DNA of 7,314 nt. Origin: Prevotellaceae bacterium UBA1720. Lineage in GTDB: Bacteria; Bacteroidota; Bacteroidia; Bacteroidales; Bacteroidaceae. The DNA is taken from assembly GCA_002317475.1 (NCBI GenBank), contig DCIS01000020.1, forward strand, positions 854 to 8,167, written 5' to 3'. Positions 1 to 6,396 of this stretch are shown here, piece after piece. Both the position numbers and the translations under genes were made by a program. Numbering within the stretch: position 1 is the first letter of the stretch; each line of letters starts with the position of its first letter. Below the pieces are notes generated by a model, which saw nothing but the letters and a program-made list of their open reading frames with translations, was not told the origin of the DNA and made no database searches.

Positions 1-416
1 CACGGCATGTGGTCATTACGGGTGGCGAACCTTTGTTGCAACTCTCCCAAGAACTTACGGAGAAACTGCACGAGGCAGGCTATTTCATACAAATTGAAAC
101 CAACGGCACGCTACCTTTACCTGAAGGTGTAAAGATAGACTGGATCACCTGTTCACCTAAAGGTAACGTCAAGGGAAACAATCACTCCCCTATCCTACTG
201 CAACATATTGATGAACTGAAAGTTGTATATGAAGGATTAGAGCAAGACTTGAACGTATGGAATGACGTACAAGCCCAGGAATATCGTCTGCAACCCTGCG
301 ATGTAAAAGATGAGGAACGCAACAAATCGATTGTTGAGGCCACCATCAATTTCATACTGAAACATCCCAAATGGCATCTGTCATTACAAACGCACAAGAT
401 GCTTGATATCATGTAG
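1..416 (+). CDS. queE: 7-carboxy-7-deazaguanine synthase QueE (5' end missing)
   Basis: This is the C-terminal part of a radical SAM enzyme that converts 6-carboxytetrahydropterin to 7-carboxy-7-deazaguanine, a cytosolic step in making preQ0 and queuosine for tRNA. The reading frame is open to the left edge (first full codon at 3), so the GTG at 9 is an internal valine and not a start. About 138 codons are visible, in a family of roughly 180-230 residues. The missing part should hold the CxxxCxxC iron-sulfur motif. Visible hallmarks in order are VVITGGEPL (SAM-binding GGEP motif), ETNGT, the SPKG segment, DELKVVYE, YRLQPCD and the C-terminal WHLSLQTHK. The stop is TAG at 414-416. A hairpin follows 47 nt downstream. 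Its neighbour on the right converges on it, so they are separate units. An upstream partner such as queD is plausible but outside the window. Confidence 0.93.
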   Translation, partial: RHVVITGGEPLLQLSQELTEKLHEAGYFIQIETNGTLPLPEGVKIDWITCSPKGNVKGNNHSPILLQHIDELKVVYEGLEQDLNVWNDVQAQEYRLQPCDVKDEERNKSIVEATINFILKHPKWHLSLQTHKMLDIM

Positions 417-463
417 TCTGCCTCTTCAATACAAACAGTCTGCACATCCCCATAATATATAGC

Positions 464-496
464 ATAAGGTCCGCCACATCATGTAACGGACCTTAT
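464..496. terminator. Bidirectional hairpin between converging queE and GH57 genes
   Basis: A perfect 10-bp inverted repeat, ATAAGGTCCG at 464-473 and CGGACCTTAT at 487-496, encloses a 13-nt loop. It lies in the 101-bp gap between the queE stop and the stop of the minus-strand GH57 gene, where a shared terminator is expected. The run after the stem is AT-rich (TTATTGAAAA) rather than a clean T tract on the plus side. On the minus side the stem is followed by a TATATATTAT stretch. Efficiency in each direction is therefore unclear, but position and symmetry make a terminator the best reading. Confidence 0.75.
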
Positions 497-517
497 TTAT
501 TGAAAACGTAGAATTAA

Positions 518-2068
518 TTACTTTTTGGGTTCTGCCTTCTTTGCAGGAGCTATTTTTGCTGGTGCCTTTTTGGCTGGAGCCTTTTTGGCTGGAACAGCCT
601 TAGTAGCCACTTCCTTCTTAGGAGCTTCTTTCTTCACTGGCTCTGCCTTCTTTGCAGGAGCAGCCTTCTTTGGAGCAGGTACAGGTTTTGCAGGCTCCTT
701 CTTAGGAGCAGGTTTCTTTACTGTAGGTTCCTTCTTAGCAGGTGCTGCTTTCTTTTCAGGTGCAGCCTTAGGTTCAAGTTTAGCCAGACGAGCGCGCAAA
801 CTGCTGATCTCCTTCTCGTAAATCTCAATGTCAACACCTTGATTATGAATGGTAGTGTAGAGTGCGTTGAGTTCGTCATTTTCAACCTCTATGGGGAAGA
901 GATCCTGAACGCGCTTGATGAAGTCACCAAGGATATTCATGTAGTTGGTAAATGCATCATAGGGACTATCATAGAAGCTACGATACATGTTGACACTTGA
1001 AGGCTTAGTAGTCATGAAGCGGAAATTGTTGCTTGCCTGAATACGATCCCAGTCTTGCTTGATACGACGATCCTGGCATGCAAGGATACGTCCTGCCTCT
1101 TGATAGAGTTTATGGAAAGCCTCACGCTGCATGTGGTTACCCAACCAACAAGAGGTGTCGCGCTCCTCGTCGTTCCAACTAACATACTCAGGCATATCCA
1201 TTGCTGCAACAGCCTTGGTCTTGCCAATAATCTCACTTGGAGTAGCAAATTCTATGCCACGCTCCTTGCATGCAGCAGGAAGAGCCTTGAAGAAGTCAAG
1301 GATGTTGCTGCTCAGAGGCTGGAAGATGCCCAACGCACAGAGTTCCATGAAGAGGTTGACAACCTGCTCATCCTGTGGCAACTGTGCAATCCAGTCTGCA
1401 TAGCGATCACTCATCAGAGGATATTCGCTCCAACTACTGTCACTGAAACGCAATGAGATATCATCAGACAGTTTGTAGTCGCGGAGCAACAAGCTGACGT
1501 TGGGATTATGTGCACAACTGTATACGAAGTGAGGACTCTTCCAACCCAACACATGCTTGGCACCCTCAGCTATCATTCCATTGAAGCCCATCATACCAGC
1601 AAGATTACCGATCTCATCACTATAGATCAGCGAACTATTACGCAGTACCTTGGGTGTCTGTCCAAAGAGCTCTGTAATCTTCTTGCACTGACGCTGAACT
1701 TCCTCTTTGAACACGTCCTCATTTGCGATTGAAGACAGACCATGGCTGTAAGGCTCAGCAAGGAATTCCACACAACCTGTCTTGCTCAGATCCTGCAACA
1801 ACTCAATTACCTCTGGTGCATAATCCTCAAGGAGCTCAATTGCCACACCTGAAAGAGAGAAGGCAACCTTGAAGTACTTGCCGTAGGTCTGGGTCATCTC
1901 TAACATTGCCTTCAATGAAGGAATATAACTGCGTTCTGCAGTCTCTGTGATGGCACGCTCGTTCTCGTAGTCATCATAATAGTAATGATCAGTACCGATA
2001 TCAAAGAAGCGATATCTTTTGAGGTGAACGGGCTGATGTATCTCGAAATATAAACAAATTGTTTTCAT
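518..2068 (-). CDS. GH57 alpha-amylase-like protein, probable pseudoenzyme, with Lys/Ala/Pro-rich tail
   Basis: This 516-residue protein has an N-terminal GH57 domain (about 1-390). Family landmarks are FEIHQPVH at 8-15, GCVEFLAE at 98-105, RNSSLIYSDEIG at 143-154, VVNLFMEL at 236-243 and DEERD at 300-304 before WLGN. Related GH57 proteins, as I recall them, read RNTELIY and NLFMDYETFGEH, with Glu as nucleophile and Asp as acid/base. Here those positions are Ser146 and Glu242, so hydrolysis of alpha-1,4-glucan is doubtful and glucan binding or scaffolding is more likely. A short heptad-like stretch (about 404-431) leads into an 84-residue tail (433-516) made only of K, A, P, E, V, T and I. 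No signal peptide or membrane segment is seen, so it is probably cytoplasmic. The start is fixed by an in-frame TAA at 2075-2077; no Shine-Dalgarno is visible. It is the last gene of the cluster, 38 nt after the synthase gene. Confidence 0.9.
   Translation of the reverse strand: MKTICLYFEIHQPVHLKRYRFFDIGTDHYYYDDYENERAITETAERSYIPSLKAMLEMTQTYGKYFKVAFSLSGVAIELLEDYAPEVIELLQDLSKTGCVEFLAEPYSHGLSSIANEDVFKEEVQRQCKKITELFGQTPKVLRNSSLIYSDEIGNLAGMMGFNGMIAEGAKHVLGWKSPHFVYSCAHNPNVSLLLRDYKLSDDISLRFSDSSWSEYPLMSDRYADWIAQLPQDEQVVNLFMELCALGIFQPLSSNILDFFKALPAACKERGIEFATPSEIIGKTKAVAAMDMPEYVSWNDEERDTSCWLGNHMQREAFHKLYQEAGRILACQDRRIKQDWDRIQASNNFRFMTTKPSSVNMYRSFYDSPYDAFTNYMNILGDFIKRVQDLFPIEVENDELNALYTTIHNQGVDIEIYEKEISSLRARLAKLEPKAAPEKKAAPAKKEPTVKKPAPKKEPAKPVPAPKKAAPAKKAEPVKKEAPKKEVATKAVPAKKAPAKKAPAKIAPAKKAEPKK
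521..772 (-). repeat. Low-complexity repeats coding the KAP-rich tail
   Basis: This stretch codes residues 433-516 of the GH57 protein and is internally repetitive at DNA level. A 15-nt unit occurs twice in tandem (564-578 and 579-593), coding the pentad-type repeat PAKKA. An exact 20-nt copy pair lies at 531-550 and 642-661, 111 nt apart and in the same frame. The protein pattern is an irregular A-P-x-K-K repeat with 28 Lys in 84 residues. Such arrays can change length by slippage or recombination, so tail length may vary between strains. Confidence 0.85.
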
Positions 2069-2106
2069 ATTTGCTTAACTTTAATTTTAAATTCTTTAAT
2101 TCTTAA

Positions 2107-3414
2107 TTACCTGATGTCCTTTACTGCGTTGAGGTATTCACCATTGTTGAACCATCCACGACCACAGAGTTGGTTATAGCACTCACGGATGCGCAAGCCT
2201 ACCTTCTCCCATGTGATACGGTCAACCTCCTTAATACCCTCCTCACTAAGTTGCTTCCAGAGTGAATCGTTGGTACAAAGCGAATACATTGCGTCAGCCA
2301 TAGCATCAATATCCCAGTAGTCAACTTTAATGACATTATCCAGAATCTCGCCACAACCAGACTGCTTGGAAATGATGCTGGGACAACCACATTGCATAGC
2401 CTCAAGAGGAGCAATACCAAATGGTTCAGACACAGAAGGCATTACGAAGACATCACTACGCTTGTAACATTCGTAAACCTGCTTACCACGCTGGAAACCA
2501 GGGAAGTGACAACGATCGGCAATACCATAGTTGGCAGCCAAGTCAATCATAGCGTTCATCATATCACCACTACCTGCAAAGCAGAAACGGATGTTATGGG
2601 TACGGTCCAACACACGCTTTGCAGCCTCCAGGAAGTATTCAGGACCCTTCTGCATGGTGATACGACCCAGATAGGTCACAACCTTTTCCTCAGGACGACG
2701 TGTCTCTGGTATATCCAGATACTCCTGACTCAAGGGATAAACAGCATTGTGCATGGCAACGCACTTGTTGGGATCCTGATGATACTGGTTAATGACGGTC
2801 TGACGAGTCAGTTCACTAACACACATGATACAATCAGCATGATCCATACCATTCTTCTCAATGCTATAGACGGTAGGGTTAACCTTACCACGAGAACGGT
2901 CGAAATCAGTAGCATGAACATGGATACAAAGTGGCTTGCCACTAACCATCTTGGCATGTACACCTGCAGGATAGGTCAGCCAGTCATGTGCATGGATAAG
3001 GTCAAACTGCTCACTACGTGCCAAAACACCGGCGATAATAGAGAAATTATTAATCTCATCGTGCAAGTTGCCAGGATAACCACCAGCGAACTGCATACAT
3101 CCGAGGTCGTCAAGACCCTGCATATAGTTGAAGTCTGCATAGATATGGTCACGGAAACGGAAATAATCCTCAGCCGTATGACCAATCATGCGATCCTTGA
3201 TGGCATCATAGTTAGCATCACGCCAAGCTATGGGCACCTGACTCATATTGATGATATTCAAGAACTTCTCTTCCTCACCAGTAGGTTTGGGCAGACAGAA
3301 GGTGGTCTCTACATCGCCCTGAAGACTCAAGCCCTTAGTGATACCGTAACTGGCAACTGCCAATCCACCATAAATCTTGGGAGGAAATTCCCATCCGAAC
3401 ATTAAAACTTTCAT
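2107..3414 (-). CDS. Glycogen/starch synthase-like glycosyltransferase (GT-B fold)
   Basis: This 435-residue cytosolic GT-B transferase probably adds glucose from a nucleotide sugar to the non-reducing end of alpha-1,4-glucan. The N-terminal domain starts with GWEFPPKIYGGLA (7-19), resembling the KxGGL nucleotide-sugar loop of glycogen synthases. HAHDW at 141-145 and HVHATDFDR at 165-173 follow. The C-terminal Rossmann domain has YLGRITMQKGPE (248-259), FAGSGD (279-284) and the EX7E motif EPFGIAPLE at 330-338. The ATG is preceded by a strong Shine-Dalgarno. It lies 17 nt after the debranching gene and 38 nt before the GH57 gene, which supports a role in storage polysaccharide. Whether the donor is ADP- or UDP-glucose cannot be read from sequence; I recall that a rumen Prevotella was reported to use UDP-glucose. 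A GT4 enzyme acting on another glycan is the main alternative. No glgC or glgB is present in the window. Confidence 0.88.
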   Translation of the reverse strand: MKVLMFGWEFPPKIYGGLAVASYGITKGLSLQGDVETTFCLPKPTGEEEKFLNIINMSQVPIAWRDANYDAIKDRMIGHTAEDYFRFRDHIYADFNYMQGLDDLGCMQFAGGYPGNLHDEINNFSIIAGVLARSEQFDLIHAHDWLTYPAGVHAKMVSGKPLCIHVHATDFDRSRGKVNPTVYSIEKNGMDHADCIMCVSELTRQTVINQYHQDPNKCVAMHNAVYPLSQEYLDIPETRRPEEKVVTYLGRITMQKGPEYFLEAAKRVLDRTHNIRFCFAGSGDMMNAMIDLAANYGIADRCHFPGFQRGKQVYECYKRSDVFVMPSVSEPFGIAPLEAMQCGCPSIISKQSGCGEILDNVIKVDYWDIDAMADAMYSLCTNDSLWKQLSEEGIKEVDRITWEKVGLRIRECYNQLCGRGWFNNGEYLNAVKDIR

Positions 3415-3422
3415 TGTCTTTT

Positions 3423-3428
3423 CCTCCT
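3423..3428 (-). promoter_or_regulatory. Strong Shine-Dalgarno before the glycosyltransferase
   Basis: On the minus strand AGGAGG sits 8 nt before the ATG at 3414, inside the 17-nt gap after the debranching enzyme stop. It decides the start of the glycosyltransferase. It is notable because the other minus-strand starts here lack such a site, as is usual in Bacteroidetes. Confidence 0.75.
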
Positions 3429-3431
3429 TAT

Positions 3432-5378
3432 TTAATATTCATTATACTTATCGAGTAATTTCACAACACGCATGATTTCTGCTACATTCATAGCAAAAGA
3501 TACTGCGCCTCGGCCATGGAATGGTGGATTACCATCAAACAGTTCGGGAATAGTACCGATACAGTGGTAGAAGAGCTCTTCTTCATAACCTACCAACTGG
3601 CGCTCAACGAAACCTACCTTCGAACGTCCGTACACACGCAGGCATGCCTCCATGTAGAATCCTCCGAGCCAAGGCCATGCTGTACCCTGATGATAAGCAT
3701 AGTCACGCTGTTGCTGGGGACCTACATACATGGGATTATAACCACCACTCTTGGGTGAGAGTGAACGCAGACCTTTGGGAGTAAGCAACTCCTTGGTACA
3801 GAGATCGAGAACAGTCTTCTTCTGTTTCTGGTCCAGAGGGCTGTAATCAAACGCAACGGGGAAGATCATGTTGGGGCGAACACTCCAATCCATCATGGTT
3901 CCGTCTACATAGTCCAACAGATAACCATGCTGATTGAGGAAGGTCTCGAGGAAACCCTTCTTTGCTTGTTCTGCAACGCTAGCAAGCATCTCACAGTTCC
4001 TCTCATCGTCCACATAACGGCTAATCTCCTCGCTGAACTTCAGACAGTTATACCACAAGGCATTAACCTCAACAATATATCCTGAACGAGGAACGATAGG
4101 ACGACCGTATGACTGACTGTTCATCCATGTAATAGCCTTCTCCTGACCACCTGGTGCATAAAGCAGACCGTTATCATGAACTTCGAGTCCAGGATGATCG
4201 CCACGATGGATATACTCCATGATGTCTCGAACAAGTTTGCCATACTTCTTGTATACAGTCTCCATGTTGGTCAACTTGCCATACTGCTGAATACACCATA
4301 CGGCCCACAGCAATACATCAGGTTGTTCCATCTCATAGATCTTGACGCTGAGAGGCTTTCCTTCTATGAATTCACGGATACCTTTCTCTGCGGTCTTCAT
4401 TACAGCCTCGAACTTGTCAAACTCACCATTGGTAATGGTAAGACCTGGGAGGGAGATGAACATGTCTCGAGCACGGCATTTGAACCAAGGATAACCTGCC
4501 AATACATAATCACCATGGTCGCGGTGAACAAGGAACTGATGTGCACTGTTTACGAGGTTGTGATAGAAATTATCACGTGGTGTGCGGACATTAACCTCAA
4601 AGTCGGCCAACTTAGCCAACTCCTTGGTCTTGATCTCGTTCAGACCTGCGCTGAAGACAACACTTTCGCCCTTCTTGATAGTAAATTCAAAATAACCAGG
4701 TGCATAGAGGTCTTCATTGCCTGCATAGCCACGCTCCTGCTCCTTGGGATATTCCATACCCATATACCAGTCTGGACGGTACACGAAGGTATTCTCTTTG
4801 TTGATCTGCATGAACAGCTCAGGATAACCAGGATACATACAGGTCTTGATACCATTCTCTACCATGTGGTAACTCTTGTCCACGGCATCATTCTTGTGTG
4901 TGAACTCGCGTACACTGCGGAATGCCAGGAAAGGCTGAAGACGAAGGGTTGTCTCGCTATGTGCATCTACCAACGTGTAACGGATGATGAGGCGATCCTC
5001 AAAATGCTGGAATACTTCCTCGCGCTTCAGGAGGACGCCACCTACACGATACAAGGTGGTAGGAACTTTCAGGCTGTCAAATTCACGGATGTACTTATGA
5101 CCACGGGGACTGAAATTATTACCCTGGTACTTATGGAGGCCCAGATTGAACTCGGCACCATGCTGAATGACTGTGGCATCCAGCGAACTGAGAAGCACAT
5201 GGTTCTCATCGTCAAGTTCAGGTACAGGCACAACCAAGAGACCATGGTACTTTCGTGTATTACAGTCCACGAGAGTCGTACATGAGTAGGCTCCAGAACG
5301 ATTACTACGCAGGATCTCCTTCTTCAGGGAATCCTCCAAGTTCGTCATCTGAGTCTTGTCAAAACGTAAATAACTCAT
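3432..5378 (-). CDS. Glycogen debranching enzyme, GH133 amylo-alpha-1,6-glucosidase family
   Basis: This 648-residue protein is a bacterial/archaeal-type debranching enzyme expected to hydrolyse alpha-1,6 branch glucose in glycogen in the cytosol. The N-terminal domain (about 15-250) has SNRSGAYSCTT (25-35) and TRKYHGLLV (41-49), the counterpart of the usual TNGxGGYxxGT...TRxYHGLL. The C-terminal (alpha/alpha)6-type domain (about 270-645) shows GYPWFKCRARDMFISLPGL (295-313), AITWMNSQS (415-423), VPRSGYIVEVNALWYN (429-444), RDYAYHQGTAWPW (558-570), GTIPELFDG (608-616) and HGRGAVSFAMNVAEIMR (621-637). Length is typical of the two-domain form. Asn420 stands where I expect Asp in the TWMD motif, which may affect catalysis. 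It is the first gene of the minus-strand cluster. A -7-like site lies about 95 bp upstream, and no Shine-Dalgarno is seen before the ATG. No signal peptide is visible. Confidence 0.92.
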   Translation of the reverse strand: MSYLRFDKTQMTNLEDSLKKEILRSNRSGAYSCTTLVDCNTRKYHGLLVVPVPELDDENHVLLSSLDATVIQHGAEFNLGLHKYQGNNFSPRGHKYIREFDSLKVPTTLYRVGGVLLKREEVFQHFEDRLIIRYTLVDAHSETTLRLQPFLAFRSVREFTHKNDAVDKSYHMVENGIKTCMYPGYPELFMQINKENTFVYRPDWYMGMEYPKEQERGYAGNEDLYAPGYFEFTIKKGESVVFSAGLNEIKTKELAKLADFEVNVRTPRDNFYHNLVNSAHQFLVHRDHGDYVLAGYPWFKCRARDMFISLPGLTITNGEFDKFEAVMKTAEKGIREFIEGKPLSVKIYEMEQPDVLLWAVWCIQQYGKLTNMETVYKKYGKLVRDIMEYIHRGDHPGLEVHDNGLLYAPGGQEKAITWMNSQSYGRPIVPRSGYIVEVNALWYNCLKFSEEISRYVDDERNCEMLASVAEQAKKGFLETFLNQHGYLLDYVDGTMMDWSVRPNMIFPVAFDYSPLDQKQKKTVLDLCTKELLTPKGLRSLSPKSGGYNPMYVGPQQQRDYAYHQGTAWPWLGGFYMEACLRVYGRSKVGFVERQLVGYEEELFYHCIGTIPELFDGNPPFHGRGAVSFAMNVAEIMRVVKLLDKYNEY

Positions 5379-5471
5379 AGTCGAATTGTGTTTTATTGGT
5401 TTTTGTGTTTATTTAGGTTAGCAGATTCGGAGAGGTTGATTGGTAAAACCTTCATTTCCGATTTATCGTTT

Positions 5472-5503
5472 CAAAATTAGTAATTATTTATGATACACCG
5501 AAA
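5472..5503 (-). promoter_or_regulatory. Putative Bacteroidetes-type promoter for the glycogen cluster
   Basis: On the minus strand TAATTTTG (5479-5472) matches the -7 consensus TAnnTTTG exactly. TTTC (5503-5500), three of four to the -33 TTTG, lies 20 nt upstream. Transcription would begin near 5465, leaving a leader of about 85 nt before the ATG at 5378. The assignment is by motif only. Confidence 0.5.
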
Positions 5504-5551
5504 CATTTCCATAGAATTTTTCACATCATACCGCATTTTAATCAATATTTC

Positions 5552-5583
5552 CTTGGGAAAGACAGAAAAAAAATATAATTTTG
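5552..5583 (+). promoter_or_regulatory. Putative Bacteroidetes-type promoter for the Crp-like gene
   Basis: TAATTTTG at 5576-5583 matches TAnnTTTG exactly. CTTG at 5552-5555, three of four to TTTG, lies 20 nt upstream, and an 8-A tract precedes the -7 box. Transcription would start near 5590, giving a leader of about 105 nt. The assignment is by motif only. Confidence 0.5.
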
Positions 5584-5694
5584 TGTTGTATAACATATTT
5601 TAGTGTCTATTCCATAGGCTTAAAACGAGGGATTTCGGTATTACATCTCCTAATAACGGATAGTTTTTACCCTCAGGAACACTTGAACTGAACG

Positions 5695-6396
5695 ATGGCA
5701 AAGATTTGTATTACAAACGAAGAGGTACTGCAGCGAATGCCCAATTTAGAGCGAACATTAACGCCCGATCAAAGGCAGAAGGTACTGCATGGAATTCGCA
5801 TTCAAACGTACAAAAAGCATGAGAGGGTATATTCAGAATATGAACGTGCCCATGACTTGCTCTTTGTCATCAGCGGTAAACTAAAGATCTTCAAGGATGG
5901 AACAGGTGGCAAGCAACATATCATTCGTGTGGTCCTACCAAACAATTTCCTTGGTTATCGTGCCTTTTTTGCTCAGGAGGATTATCGTACAAGTGCTGAA
6001 GCTCTTGAGACCGCAGAAGTGGCTCACATCTCACTCAGCATGCTCAATGACATGATGCATGTCAATGCCGAACTGGCTTGTTTCTTTGTCACAGAACTTG
6101 CCATGCATCTGGGCACAGCTCACGAACGTGCAGCCAGCCTCACACAGAAGCATATTCGTGGCCGTTTGGCCGAAGCCCTACTCTATTTGCGCGATGCATA
6201 CGGATTAGAGGAAGACGGCTGTACCTTAAGCATTTACCTCAGTCGTGAGGATATGGCTAATCTGTCAAATATGACCACCAGCAATGCTATCCGTACCCTT
6301 AGTGCTTTTGCACAGGAGAGGATCATAGCTATTGACGGAAGAAAGATAAAACTGATCAATATTGATGCTCTTGAGAGAGAGAGCAAATTCGGATAA
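5695..6396 (+). CDS. Crp/Fnr-family transcriptional regulator
   Basis: This 233-residue cytosolic DNA-binding protein has a cyclic-nucleotide-binding-like beta-barrel (about 15-118), a dimerisation helix (about 118-150) and a C-terminal winged helix (about 152-225). The helix-turn-helix is YLSREDMANLSNMTTSNAIRTLSAF (181-205, key residues R184, A188, T194, R200). The barrel has FVISGKLKIF (57-66) and NNFLGYRAFF (83-92) instead of the GE...RS cassette that binds cAMP in E. coli Crp, so cAMP binding is doubtful. Only scattered Cys (5, 128, 176) are present, so there is no Fnr-type iron-sulfur cluster. The effector is unknown. An in-frame TGA at 5689-5691 makes the ATG at 5695 the first usable start; no Shine-Dalgarno is obvious. 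Divergent placement suggests it controls the glycogen cluster, itself, or both. Its last 41 bp overlap miaA on the opposite strand. Confidence 0.9.
   Translation: MAKICITNEEVLQRMPNLERTLTPDQRQKVLHGIRIQTYKKHERVYSEYERAHDLLFVISGKLKIFKDGTGGKQHIIRVVLPNNFLGYRAFFAQEDYRTSAEALETAEVAHISLSMLNDMMHVNAELACFFVTELAMHLGTAHERAASLTQKHIRGRLAEALLYLRDAYGLEEDGCTLSIYLSREDMANLSNMTTSNAIRTLSAFAQERIIAIDGRKIKLINIDALERESKFG

Larger units (their letters stand above)
5379..5694. other. Divergent intergenic regulatory region
   Basis: These 316 bp separate the debranching enzyme gene (leftward) from the Crp-like regulator (rightward). The region is AT-rich and holds no credible ORF. I see two TAATTTTG -7-type sites facing outward (5472-5479 on minus, 5576-5583 on plus), an 8-A tract at 5566-5573, and leaders of roughly 85-105 nt. 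I found no riboswitch or strong hairpin. Any operator for the neighbouring regulator should lie here, but I cannot single out one convincing palindrome. Confidence 0.7.

Noticed and set aside
9..416. GTG at 9 as a true start for queE
   Set aside because: The frame stays open upstream, and the TGGEP motif follows at once, which in this family comes well after the radical SAM cysteines; the gene is cut by the window.
525..821. Plus-strand frame giving a Gly/Ala/Phe-rich membrane-like protein
   Set aside because: It is the mechanical antisense of the Lys/Ala/Pro codons of the GH57 tail; the hydrophobic repeat needs no other explanation.
2392..3405. Long plus-strand open frame opposite the glycosyltransferase gene
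   Set aside because: It lies wholly antisense to a gene with clear family motifs, and its translation shows no recognisable domain; it is a codon-bias shadow.
4176..5285. Long plus-strand open frame opposite the debranching enzyme gene
   Set aside because: It is antisense to a well-supported GH133 gene, with no domain or start signal of its own.
5584..5595. Inverted repeat TGTT-GTAT-AACA just after the plus-strand -7 box, as a regulator operator
   Set aside because: Arms of only 4 bp in AT-rich DNA are common by chance, and I see no second copy near the minus-strand promoter.
5507..5617. TTCCATAG repeated at 5507-5514 and 5610-5617 in the divergent region
   Set aside because: One 8-mer pair is about what chance gives in 316 AT-rich bases.
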